Part shown: positions 10,000-18,779 of the stretch, piece after piece
Layout: each line of letters opens with the position of its first letter
Position numbering within the stretch: position 1 is the stretch's first letter
Source of the DNA: a virus
DNA length: 31,060 nucleotides
IMG/VR virus record: IMGVR_UViG_3300037537_000287
Span: 1-31,060 of that record
Reading direction: 5' to 3' (one strand)
Notes under the pieces: model-generated
Databases searched by the model: none
What the model saw: only the letters and a program-made list of their open reading frames with translations
What the model was told of the DNA's origin: nothing
Program-made: the position numbers and the translations under genes

Positions 10000-10631
10000 T
10001 TTTTCCACTCCTTTAACATCCTTAAAATTTCCGAGTTGTCATCACTCGGTGTGAGGTATGGATGTTGTGGGTTATTCCCCGGATTAGGATTAGTACCACC
10101 ACCACCTGCAAGATTCTGATACTGACCGCCCGTTTCAGCCATTCCACCAAAGCCCCCAATCATTTTATCAAATCCGGCAGACCTTGCATCTTTATCACGC
10201 TGTTCAATCATCTGTTTAAGAGCAAACTGTTTTTCTTCGGCAACCCTCTTATCCTGCCTATTTGTCTCACCAACTCTCTCTGTGGTTCTTAAACTTTGCG
10301 TAGCAATATCGTCTGTAGTCTTAGCAACTTCCTGTACACCTATCTGATTTGCAACCACAGAATCGTCCATACCCGTAAAAGCAGTTGCACCCCTTGATTT
10401 GTCAATAACACTACTAAGTTGTTGCTGTGGAACACGACCCGACCTTATAAGCATTTCCTGTAGTTTTCCCTTAGAAATTAAATCAGTAGACATCCTTTCC
10501 TTTAAACTTTTAATCATAGCGTTTTCGGATTTGGATGCAGGGTCACCAAGTAACCAATCTTTTCCACCTGAATAAGCGTTTGCACCGCCCTGAATCATCT
10601 TTTGCAATGCCATTAGTTCTAAACCTGTCAT
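9996..10631 (-). CDS. Hypothetical internal virion-like protein
   Basis: The frame encodes 211 residues with GAGGTAA upstream of ATG 10631. The N-terminus MTGLELMALQKMIQGG is hydrophobic to amphipathic. A helical charged region follows (about 95-150, rich in Glu, Arg, Lys and Gln). The tail is Gly/Asn/Pro-rich (GGGGTNPNPGNNPQHPY), and the C-terminus is a short helix ending EWKK. A short hydrophobic N-terminus plus a helix plus a Gly-rich tail is common in small podophage core or ejection proteins, but this is only resemblance. Its TGA stop overlaps the next start (ATGA), so the two are probably co-translated and may work together. Confidence 0.6.
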   Translation of the reverse strand: MTGLELMALQKMIQGGANAYSGGKDWLLGDPASKSENAMIKSLKERMSTDLISKGKLQEMLIRSGRVPQQQLSSVIDKSRGATAFTGMDDSVVANQIGVQEVAKTTDDIATQSLRTTERVGETNRQDKRVAEEKQFALKQMIEQRDKDARSAGFDKMIGGFGGMAETGGQYQNLAGGGGTNPNPGNNPQHPYLTPSDDNSEILRMLKEWKK

Positions 10632-10635
10632 AATA

Positions 10636-10905
10636 TTACCTCGTTAATAATTGTTCGGTTACTTCTGTTAATCCTGTCATAAATGTCCTTCCATCGTGCT
10701 TAACATATAATCGCATCTCATCTTCATTAGGGTATATGGTTGTGCCTGAATCAGGAGTTCCAAACACCCCTTGGGATAAGTAAACTAACATAAAATCCCC
10801 ATTGGTCATTCGTGATATCTCATTGATATCGTTGGTGATAAGAACATGACCTTGAGCCCCGAAACTCTCCGATTGTGTAAACCGTAAGTCATCTGCTTTG
10901 CTCAT
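10636..10905 (-). CDS. Hypothetical small late protein
   Basis: The frame encodes 89 residues. The start ATGA at 10905 overlaps the TGA of the upstream gene, indicating coupling. The sequence is mixed alpha/beta (HVLITNDINEISRMTNGDFM, then YLSQGVFGTP and RLYVKHDGRTF). There are no cysteines, membrane segments or known motifs. It resembles small virion decoration or adaptor proteins only by position between tail genes. Confidence 0.6.
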   Translation of the reverse strand: MSKADDLRFTQSESFGAQGHVLITNDINEISRMTNGDFMLVYLSQGVFGTPDSGTTIYPNEDEMRLYVKHDGRTFMTGLTEVTEQLLTR

Positions 10906-11402
10906 TCGTCATCCACTTCAATTTCAATTCCATATATAAGACAATAATTATTGTTCTGCATAGTCGTTTGAATTTTTAGTTGTATTGAACGGGCTCGTGT
11001 AAACAGTCTCTTATGTACCATTTTTTGTATAGCAACGGTTCCGAGAGTTCCCGTTCCGGGAAATATCAGAACACCTGCACTTCCACCACTTATATCATCT
11101 ATATAGTCTGTGTAAACACTCACGGTTACATCACCCTTAGATTTATAGTTCAATCTAATACGCCTAATCTTTTTAGGCTGTTCATATGTTCCAATCGGGA
11201 ACCACTTAGTTTTTCTTATTGCAAGATATTGCTCATCGCCATTATTCACCGTGTCTGCAATTTGGTCAACACTTCTCATTCTCCAAATCCCCATAGCACC
11301 GGTCGCTGAATAGTCAGTTGCAGGTGGAAACCCAATTGCTGATGATGATAGGTATCCCGGTATCGGTATGAAAGGTTCGGTTTGGTAATTGCCTTCTGAC
11401 AT
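10902..11402 (-). CDS. Hypothetical beta-rich tail protein
   Basis: The frame encodes 166 residues. AGGAT lies upstream of ATG 11402, inside the stop region of the preceding gene. The C-terminal two-thirds have a beta-strand pattern (KKIRRIRLNYKSKGDVTVSVYTDY, cited in part; ARSIQLKIQTTMQNNNYCLI) resembling carbohydrate-binding or jelly-roll modules that often follow phage beta-propeller tail proteins. It is probably a partner of the 1408-residue tail protein encoded just upstream. The family is not recognised. Confidence 0.6.
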   Translation of the reverse strand: MSEGNYQTEPFIPIPGYLSSSAIGFPPATDYSATGAMGIWRMRSVDQIADTVNNGDEQYLAIRKTKWFPIGTYEQPKKIRRIRLNYKSKGDVTVSVYTDYIDDISGGSAGVLIFPGTGTLGTVAIQKMVHKRLFTRARSIQLKIQTTMQNNNYCLIYGIEIEVDDE

Positions 11403-11406
11403 AATT

Positions 11407-14400
11407 TTATCCTACTTGGTCGTAATGTGGAGTGTATCCTGAAGGGTGAGCCATTTGGGCGTATGCTGTATCTTCTGAATTTGGGAAAGATGTTGAGGAA
11501 CTCATTAGAAATATTTCAGGAAATGAACCAAAAGGTTCGTCACCCGTTGTAAATGTCTGTGTCAAAGTCGGTAGGTCATTCCCCTCACCATATGATACAC
11601 AAGGAACATCACCGGCATTGCAATCAACAGATAGAAGCCAATAGATATAAATATATGGAACACCATAAACACCTGTCCCTGTCATTTTCAATGGCTTATA
11701 CTTTGCTTGGTCACTCACATATCCCCATACTTTATACTTTCTAAACATTAATGTAGCAGGGGAATGATTGCCCGGATTTTTCATAATATCCATTATGATA
11801 GTACCCTCATCTGAAACGTGTATATCACCGGGGTCTTGAGATTGCGCACCTAACCATGTGAAAAAATTCGCCCTATCACCGGGGCTGTCATGTATAAGAT
11901 TATCTGCCCAATACAAATTATCATCGTCATCAGGGTCACTTGCAATAACCGTTGCCTCGGAAGGCGGTGGGTCAACGGTGGTATCTTCAAATACACAACT
12001 CCCATCATCATAATTAACGGTTGCATCGTAGTTTGTTGCAAGTGGGTCAGTACATCCACCCGTACCTGAACCTGTACCTGTATCTGCGTGTTCTACGTTA
12101 AAATCTGCGTATTTCCTCCACCATAAAATATCCGTCCAATATATATACCAAGAGTTATATCCGTACTCAAAGTCTGCTTTTAGGCATGGAGTATTATTAC
12201 TCTGAGCCTTAATAATAATAGTACGAGATTTTGCCGTGTTAGTGACTACTACAGGGTCATCGGGAGAGCCCGTATTAAGTTCCCAAGTTTGAAAATCACC
12301 TAAAATATATGGTTCGTACACGTTCCCATCTTCGGTCTGTTCAATTAATTTGTGTAATTCTGCCTGTAGAAAAAACGCATAAACTTCACTACCGGGTACG
12401 GGGTAATTTTCATCACCATTTTCGTCTGTAGGTGTAATATAATTATAGACAGGCATGAATCTTGTAGTGCCTGTTATAAGCCCCGTATTCCAATGAGAAC
12501 TGTCCAACATTTTAAGTTTACATTGAACGAATGGTCTATTACTACCCGTAACCTCGAAGAGATTACAATTATCATCAAGGATTTCTAACGCCACATAAGA
12601 GTAATTTACATCTACGCTATTGACTTGTGGAACGTATAACCACCCATGTTCAAGTTTAAGATTAGACGAAGAAAAATCATCCTCTTTCAACAATACATAA
12701 TCTTTATGATTATTAAAGAATGCAGTACCCGTTCTCCTGTTCCCGTAAAATGTAGTTGAATCATTGTGACCATAAAACCACATGGAACTAAATCCGGGTG
12801 TTGGTGATACTGCCGACTCGGTTGCAGGTCGTGAAATCGCAAAAGATGGCGGTATACTATTATATGCATCACCGGAATCAACACCTGTAACTGTGACAGT
12901 ATATGCGCTATCAATTCCGTATCCTGATACGGTCATGCCCACTTTAATGCTTGATTCAATATCCGCACCACTCTTCCATTCGACCGCTGAACTATCCACA
13001 GTAGTTGCAACATTAAAATAATTAGTCGCCCCTAATTTGTCTGAAACATCCTCCATAGAGTCATAAACTTCGATAAGGTCGTTCCATGAAGAGTCCTGAT
13101 AACCTTGGTCAAAATCAAAACTTGGGTCACATGGGTCATCAGGGTCATCACTTGTATCATCGTCATTGCTCGAACCATCAGCCCTATCAAGAACAAGATG
13201 GGTGTTATCCATAAAATATGTTTGACCATCTTCACCGGCTACCATCGAAGAAACCCTACCTTGGTACGAAGACCTATTCCATTCGTCTGACCTGATATTA
13301 TATTCCCAAACAATTCTTTTATCATTGCCAAACCTAAATAAGACCACCTCGTTTAAACTGTCATACTGAGCAATCGAATTTTTTAAATCAGGGTTAGCAA
13401 GATATGTATCCAATATTGCATCGCCTATGTCTTTTACACGAAACATAGCATCAAGTTTATAAATATTACCACGACCGCAGAAGTACATATAGTCTTCAAC
13501 CTTTACTATTGATTTGGGAGCAACACAACCTACGTTCTCATTAGACTCGACAACCTGATATGACTTAGGGTCTGATGTTGGTATTCTCAGACGGTATAGT
13601 CCGTAATCCATAAACACAGCTAAAGAATCACCCATACTTTTTAGACCCTGTATTCCACCACCCTGTGGGTCTCTCAACCTGATATAATTTGCAATAGGTA
13701 TTATTGATGGCATACCTGACTCAGAAAATAAAATCATATCATCATGTTCTTCGTGCTCATCTCTTGGCTCAAGAATTACATTAGCCACGAACAGCCTACC
13801 ACCGTGATAAGCACTATACTTCCACCTGACATCAAACTTAGTTTTTGAAGATAGTGGTGGCATACTTTTGTCAATGTCACCTTTATCTAAATAATCCACG
13901 GTAACTACATTAGTCGCAATAGTGTAGTCAACGGCATCATCTAATGTCACCCTTATGGTGTCACCGCTTACAATAGTAGCAGAGCCATTTGATGGGCTTG
14001 TTTGCAAAGTAGAAGTTAACCAACCCGTACTCGAATCATCTAATATGGACAGCCAATTAGTGCCGTGGTCAGCCATTGTCATCGTATAGTTTGTTGTTCC
14101 ATCATCAGTTGTATCAACCTCTACCGATGCACCGAGATGTGTATTTGGCTCGGCAAATAAATCTTCTTTGAAGTACAACTTATTTGTTCCCATATAGCAG
14201 TTGGAAAAGTAAAAACTTTTCTCACCTTCTGTTTGAAGACCAACATTGGATGCTGATGTGCTACGGTCGTAGGTGCACTTAACCCACAGATACACACCGT
14301 CCATATTTTCCCATCCATTTTGAGAATTATAGGCGTGTTCATACGCCTCATCATGTGTGGTCATTGAATATAAGAGTTTACTTCCCCAACCTGTTGCAAA

Positions 14401-15633
14401 CAGGTCATCCCAATCAGCAAGTGATAAATCCTGTGCAAGGGTGTCTTCGTTACTTGATTGTGAAAAAGGTGAAGACACAGAGAAATAATGGTCTTCGTCA
14501 TTAATGACTATCTTATCACCTAATTGGTCAGGGCGTTCAGCGAACAATGAGATAAAGACATTAGATTCGTCTACATCGGTATACACCCCGGAAGACGACT
14601 TTGAGTAATACCCTACACGCTCACCACCTGATTGCTGTGCGTTTATTTGATAAATCAAAGTGTTCATAGGAAAGAACGTGGAATTTGGTGAAAAGATAGC
14701 GTATCTACTATTTAACCCCGTTGATACTGTATCGTCAGCATCTGAAACGCTCACAATTGCTTGTTCATTCGCCCCTTTTGGAGCCCTAAAGTTTATCTGT
14801 TTAATGTTCCTATAACTAAGCGGTACACCAACCGAAACAGGAGCACGGTATATTTTGATACCTGTCATATTGCGTGGCATATTTGCTTTATCTAACTCAA
14901 CTGAGATTTTAACCTGTTGGGGGTCACCACCTATTAATGCACCTGATGATACTGATAAATCGGGATTGAGTGGAAGTTCGTTTACTCCGTTAAATAGAGG
15001 TGATGCATTATATCTATAAGTGCCATCAGGCAGGAGACCGGAGTCAGTATTTGATGAAACAGAAACTATAAATGTTTGCGGATAACTTGGTATAGCACGG
15101 TTAAGATACGTTCCCGTGGGTATAGTAAACTTTGCGCCAAAGATTTTCCTATCTTTTATACGGCTCATCAGTAGCGAATCTTGGTCTAAGCCCATATTAA
15201 GTAAGACAGAACTACCAAGGGCAGTAAACGATATTGTCTTAGGTATTGTTCCGTATAAAGTTTTTACCCAATCGGTGGAATAACCAAATGTAGAAGAGGA
15301 ACTGTTATCAGAACCCATCGGAATTACACCATCGTAACTATCAAGATTGCTAAAATTCGTAAGGTCAGCGTTTAAACGGAACAGTATACCACGCCTATTA
15401 CAGTATCCTAAAAACTCATAGCCATTCTCAAGGTCAGGATGAGACCATAGGAATATGGAATTTATTCCACGAGTACCATCTATAAAATTTAAGGTTGCAC
15501 CATCTCTTAATCTTAATATACCCGGTGTGGAGGTATTAAAGTTGGCTGATGCAGGGCTTAGCTGTTTTTGTAGGTCAGCCGGGTCTGCGTTAGAAACAAC
15601 GCTACCGAATATTGGAAGTTTTATCAGGCTCAT
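11407..15633 (-). CDS. Large beta-propeller-like tail (hub/stabilisation) protein with GCTDP motif
   Basis: The frame encodes 1408 residues, and ATGA at 15633 overlaps the stop of the adaptor gene. Residues about 25-50 (ANFNTSTPGILRLRDGA) and the central region about 655-815 (GGIQGLKSMGDSLAVFMDYG, then GCVAPKSIVKVEDYMYFCGR, then VWEYNIRSDEWNRS) match the pattern of podophage tail proteins of the P22 gp10 / T7 gp12 functional class, built from repeated beta blades. Near residues 1192-1216 there is GCTDPLATNYD...DDGSC, a calcium-type Asp-rich motif familiar from Bacteroidota surface and secreted proteins and unusual in a phage tail protein. The C-terminal part is Asp/Gly/Trp-rich and may contact the host. 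It is much longer than the T7 and P22 counterparts, consistent with added C-terminal domains. Two GTTTAAAC sites lie inside, both read as Leu-Asn. Confidence 0.75.
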   Translation of the reverse strand: MSLIKLPIFGSVVSNADPADLQKQLSPASANFNTSTPGILRLRDGATLNFIDGTRGINSIFLWSHPDLENGYEFLGYCNRRGILFRLNADLTNFSNLDSYDGVIPMGSDNSSSSTFGYSTDWVKTLYGTIPKTISFTALGSSVLLNMGLDQDSLLMSRIKDRKIFGAKFTIPTGTYLNRAIPSYPQTFIVSVSSNTDSGLLPDGTYRYNASPLFNGVNELPLNPDLSVSSGALIGGDPQQVKISVELDKANMPRNMTGIKIYRAPVSVGVPLSYRNIKQINFRAPKGANEQAIVSVSDADDTVSTGLNSRYAIFSPNSTFFPMNTLIYQINAQQSGGERVGYYSKSSSGVYTDVDESNVFISLFAERPDQLGDKIVINDEDHYFSVSSPFSQSSNEDTLAQDLSLADWDDLFATGWGSKLLYSMTTHDEAYEHAYNSQNGWENMDGVYLWVKCTYDRSTSASNVGLQTEGEKSFYFSNCYMGTNKLYFKEDLFAEPNTHLGASVEVDTTDDGTTNYTMTMADHGTNWLSILDDSSTGWLTSTLQTSPSNGSATIVSGDTIRVTLDDAVDYTIATNVVTVDYLDKGDIDKSMPPLSSKTKFDVRWKYSAYHGGRLFVANVILEPRDEHEEHDDMILFSESGMPSIIPIANYIRLRDPQGGGIQGLKSMGDSLAVFMDYGLYRLRIPTSDPKSYQVVESNENVGCVAPKSIVKVEDYMYFCGRGNIYKLDAMFRVKDIGDAILDTYLANPDLKNSIAQYDSLNEVVLFRFGNDKRIVWEYNIRSDEWNRSSYQGRVSSMVAGEDGQTYFMDNTHLVLDRADGSSNDDDTSDDPDDPCDPSFDFDQGYQDSSWNDLIEVYDSMEDVSDKLGATNYFNVATTVDSSAVEWKSGADIESSIKVGMTVSGYGIDSAYTVTVTGVDSGDAYNSIPPSFAISRPATESAVSPTPGFSSMWFYGHNDSTTFYGNRRTGTAFFNNHKDYVLLKEDDFSSSNLKLEHGWLYVPQVNSVDVNYSYVALEILDDNCNLFEVTGSNRPFVQCKLKMLDSSHWNTGLITGTTRFMPVYNYITPTDENGDENYPVPGSEVYAFFLQAELHKLIEQTEDGNVYEPYILGDFQTWELNTGSPDDPVVVTNTAKSRTIIIKAQSNNTPCLKADFEYGYNSWYIYWTDILWWRKYADFNVEHADTGTGSGTGGCTDPLATNYDATVNYDDGSCVFEDTTVDPPPSEATVIASDPDDDDNLYWADNLIHDSPGDRANFFTWLGAQSQDPGDIHVSDEGTIIMDIMKNPGNHSPATLMFRKYKVWGYVSDQAKYKPLKMTGTGVYGVPYIYIYWLLSVDCNAGDVPCVSYGEGNDLPTLTQTFTTGDEPFGSFPEIFLMSSSTSFPNSEDTAYAQMAHPSGYTPHYDQVG

Positions 15634-16817
15634 AACACATTATATGTCAAATCACTTACAACCATTGTGCCGGAACCCGTGCCCTTTCCGCTTATCTGCG
15701 ACCTGACCGCCTCTCTGTTAGCATAATACCTATTCATAAATCTATCGCTCAATTCAAAATCCCCTTCTTCTTCTGCTAAACATCCTTTAGCATAATCACA
15801 TAAGTACAAATGATACGCATCACCTATTTGTGGTTCCAATAAATCACCATCAGTAGGTGTAATTACAGGTGTGGTGAGTGTAGCCCTTGCCCCTAAGCCC
15901 AAACTGTCCCATGTGATGCTCAGTTCTGAGAGTGTCTGTGAACTTGCAACCTGTAAATCATATTCATCATCCACGGTATACAAAGACTCTCCAACATCGA
16001 ACTCATGTGGGAATGCGCTCGTTTGTGAGACTATTGTCCCTGATGATAAATGACCTGCCCCTGTCCACCCGGATACGCCTGTTAATGATGATGAACCAAT
16101 AGATTTCCCCGTATATGTAAGTGTTTGTGTTGCATCAGCAGAATCTGTAAAAGTGACAGTACCCGTGATATCAAAATACTGAACACTCAATAAGATTATT
16201 GCGGTCACACCATTAATTTGACTAATCCCTATTGAAGACTTGTTTGTGATAACATTAGCAGAAGTGGAATAGTCCTTTAATAGTAACTCACCACGCTTAA
16301 TGTCGTTAGCATCACGAACTATAGTTGCAGTTGTTCCCTCTGCATTCTGCACTTTAGTACCTGCTTTAAAAAAACCATTGCTTAAATCTTTATACCCAAC
16401 CCTTCTATACGACACACCCTTTTGTGTAGGTTGTGGTTTGGCTATATATTGAAAATTCAAAACACTATCAGAAGTTGGATGTGGAACCAAAATTATTTGG
16501 TCGTTTGTAATGCTATAAAATCTTGGACTACCTGTACGCTCTACACCGGCACGTTTCATTCTTGGTTCCTGATGCCGGTAAGACTCTAAAGACCTATCAT
16601 CATATGTAACAGAAGACTTTAGTTCAATAAAATCAGATGGTAAGGCGGTAAACTTCTCAATATTATTAATAACTATACTTCTATCCCTGACTAAGCATTT
16701 TGTAAAAAAAGCCATATCTGACTCAGCCTCTTCAAGAAACTTTCGAGCCATAGCTTTATTATGTGGGTTAGTCCCAAACTGTAAAACAACTCTATCTGTT
16801 AACTCTGCCCATGTCAT
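15630..16817 (-). CDS. Head-tail adaptor / tail tube-like protein
   Basis: The frame encodes 395 residues, and ATGA at 16817 overlaps the preceding stop. N-terminal residues 1-110 (WAELTDRVVLQFG, FLEEAESDMAFFTKCLV, FTALPSDFIELKSS) and the C-terminus (DAYHLYLCDYAKGCLAEEEG, then FMNRYYANREAVRSQ) match the helical adaptor family of podophages (T7 gp11 / P22 gp4-like functional class). Residues about 150-310 form a Thr/Ser/Gly-rich beta insertion that is absent from minimal adaptors. It should sit under the portal and connect to the tail hub (family knowledge). Position right after another adaptor-like gene supports this. Confidence 0.7.
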   Translation of the reverse strand: MTWAELTDRVVLQFGTNPHNKAMARKFLEEAESDMAFFTKCLVRDRSIVINNIEKFTALPSDFIELKSSVTYDDRSLESYRHQEPRMKRAGVERTGSPRFYSITNDQIILVPHPTSDSVLNFQYIAKPQPTQKGVSYRRVGYKDLSNGFFKAGTKVQNAEGTTATIVRDANDIKRGELLLKDYSTSANVITNKSSIGISQINGVTAIILLSVQYFDITGTVTFTDSADATQTLTYTGKSIGSSSLTGVSGWTGAGHLSSGTIVSQTSAFPHEFDVGESLYTVDDEYDLQVASSQTLSELSITWDSLGLGARATLTTPVITPTDGDLLEPQIGDAYHLYLCDYAKGCLAEEEGDFELSDRFMNRYYANREAVRSQISGKGTGSGTMVVSDLTYNVL

Positions 16818-17656
16818 AACTGACTCTGTTTTTTTGTAGCATCCATATCTTTTACCTTAGCGTTTAAGTTCCCTATAATATCATTTGCTTTTCCATAATG
16901 CTCACCTGCTCTTGTCGGTGAACCGTCTGCGGATAATAACTCCGAACAAGCAAAATAGACAATAGCCTCGTGAGAGATACTTGCAAATTCGGGCTCATCA
17001 AGATTTAATGCAGTAATAGTCCGTGGTTTTTTATAATACATAATGTGAATCTCGCCAAATCTCGGTAGGTCAGCAGGGAGCATACTATACCTGACCTCAT
17101 TAACGCCTGAATTTGTAACCCCTGTGCGAATAAATACCGGGGAATCACCTGCCGGTGTATACATATAAGAATTCTCTAATTCATATCTGCCTAATTGGTC
17201 TGTGATATGAATCCAAACAATAGACTCGGGGATACTTGCGCCATAATCGGCTATACTATTGGGGACTAAATATGCCGATTCAATTTGGTCATACATTAGT
17301 TCGTGACCTGTTTGCCCGGTAATTGGGTCACTCGTTAATTGATTTAAGTCAATATATCCATTCCAATTATACGCAGGAGAAATGCTCGATACACTTGTAC
17401 CCGGAGACATAGAAGTCGTACTATCCGTTAAATATTTATCTTCTTCGTTTAAGTGGCTATTAGCAACTGTATCATACGTTGTAACATTAACGGTCTGTTC
17501 ATGTAACAAGCGAGATAAATACTGCTTATCCAAGAAAGCAGGTATTTTCTGAACTGCTGTATTAATTGCCTTAGCTACATCGGCAACAGAATATACAGAT
17601 GCATCCTTGTCCTCCAACCTCATTTGTACCTGATTTCTAATCTCTATTAAGTTCAT
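16814..17656 (-). CDS. Head-tail connector/adaptor-like protein
   Basis: The frame encodes 280 residues. The N-terminal helix pattern (EIRNQVQMRLEDKD, VADVAKAINTAVQKIPAFLD) and the C-terminal segment (ISHEAIVYFACSELLSADG) match phage connector/adaptor proteins with a middle beta region. The ATG has no visible Shine-Dalgarno, and a strong hairpin (17669-17694) lies 13 nt upstream. Expression may therefore be set by read-through from the capsid gene or by RNA processing. It is the first tail-side gene after the capsid. The exact connector class is uncertain. Confidence 0.65.
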   Translation of the reverse strand: MNLIEIRNQVQMRLEDKDASVYSVADVAKAINTAVQKIPAFLDKQYLSRLLHEQTVNVTTYDTVANSHLNEEDKYLTDSTTSMSPGTSVSSISPAYNWNGYIDLNQLTSDPITGQTGHELMYDQIESAYLVPNSIADYGASIPESIVWIHITDQLGRYELENSYMYTPAGDSPVFIRTGVTNSGVNEVRYSMLPADLPRFGEIHIMYYKKPRTITALNLDEPEFASISHEAIVYFACSELLSADGSPTRAGEHYGKANDIIGNLNAKVKDMDATKKQSQL

Positions 17657-17668
17657 ATTTTTGCAGTA

Positions 17669-17694
17669 ATGGGGGCGTGTTTAAACGCCCCCAT
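17669..17694 (-). promoter_or_regulatory. Hairpin after capsid gene with GTTTAAAC in loop
   Basis: A perfect 10-bp stem (ATGGGGGCGT with ACGCCCCCAT) closes a 6-nt loop inside GTTTAAAC. It lies between the capsid stop and the next start, in the leftward transcript. No T-tract follows, so it is not a classical intrinsic terminator. It more likely stabilises the capsid mRNA 3' end or partly attenuates the tail genes. Confidence 0.7.
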
Positions 17695-17727
17695 GTATGT
17701 TAATTGGTTATTTGATTAACTAACCGA

Positions 17728-18768
17728 TTATGTAACGGTAGTGTAATCTGTAGGAAGACCATAAAATTGACCTACTGCTTTCGCACGATTACTACATACC
17801 ATCTGTCCCATCCAAAGGATGTGACCGGTACGAACATCTTGGTCAACCGGGGCTGTGAATCCTGTGAAGGAAAAATTAGCCTTACGATTATGTTTCATCT
17901 TCAAATACTCCTCGTTGATGAAATACATATCACCATCAGGACATGAAGGGTCTACCACTAAAGGAACACCACGATACATCATGTTAGTGAAACCGGCATC
18001 TGCAAGTTCGCCCGAGGACATTCCTGTCCTTTTCTTATCAGACAAATGCTGTTCATATGCATCAAAGATAACCTGATTCCCAACAATAATTGAAGGGCGG
18101 TCACCCGAATCCCTTGACATCGCTTCCCAACCTTCACGGGCTATGGTGTCAAAGTTAATTGCAAAGTTATCGAAGTCCGCAGTCGTACCGGAATCAATCC
18201 GAGTGTCGGCTGAAAGGTCTTTTTCAAAAGCACCTTTCCACCATGAGTGAGTTCCAACTGCTAAACCACCGAGTCCACCGGCATGTCCGGCAGGGTCAGA
18301 TTGGGATGCAACGTCACGAAGAGAAACAAAGTCCTGTTCATCATCTGTGTTTGCACTTCCAAACAGTACATTAGAGAATTTCTTCGCTAATGACTTTTCT
18401 GCGGTTTTCATCTTTGCGCCCAACAAGTCAACCAATTTCTCAGGTGATGCGTTTACACGCTCTTCATACCCGGAAATTGTTATTGATGCGTGAGCCTGAG
18501 CCCATGAATACTGAGCATCAATATAGTTCTCGTTAGGTTCAATGGTCAGGGTATCATACTTTCGATAGAAACCAACTGCTGAACTGTCAGCATATTCAAT
18601 TGGTTGATGAATCTTGTTACCTGATGCATTGGCAGTTGACTTAGCAAGAAAACGAGATAACATTACACTCTTCTTCTTGATATTGTCAACCAATTTTGGA
18701 ACATACTGTTCCTTTGTTAAGGCTGTCAGACCGACATAATCGACTGAACTACCTGTTGCTTGTGCCAT
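17728..18768 (-). CDS. Major capsid protein
   Basis: The frame encodes 346 residues, with AAGGAGT well placed upstream of ATG 18768. It directly follows the scaffold gene and precedes the adaptors, the usual place for a capsid protein. The sequence fits phage HK97-fold capsid proteins of the podophage type: an N-terminal helix-rich arm (LTALTKEQYVPKLVDNIKKK), then QPIEYADSSAVGFYRKYDTL, a spine-helix-like segment around residues 105-135 (NASPEKLVDLLGAKMKTAEK), a NFDTIAREGWEAMSRD segment, and a C-terminal IVGNQVIFDAYE...YRGVPLVVDPSCPDGDMYFIN pattern common in capsid proteins. Unlike many genes here it contains no GTTTAAAC. Confidence 0.85.
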   Translation of the reverse strand: MAQATGSSVDYVGLTALTKEQYVPKLVDNIKKKSVMLSRFLAKSTANASGNKIHQPIEYADSSAVGFYRKYDTLTIEPNENYIDAQYSWAQAHASITISGYEERVNASPEKLVDLLGAKMKTAEKSLAKKFSNVLFGSANTDDEQDFVSLRDVASQSDPAGHAGGLGGLAVGTHSWWKGAFEKDLSADTRIDSGTTADFDNFAINFDTIAREGWEAMSRDSGDRPSIIVGNQVIFDAYEQHLSDKKRTGMSSGELADAGFTNMMYRGVPLVVDPSCPDGDMYFINEEYLKMKHNRKANFSFTGFTAPVDQDVRTGHILWMGQMVCSNRAKAVGQFYGLPTDYTTVT

Positions 18769-18779
18769 CTAAAAACTCC

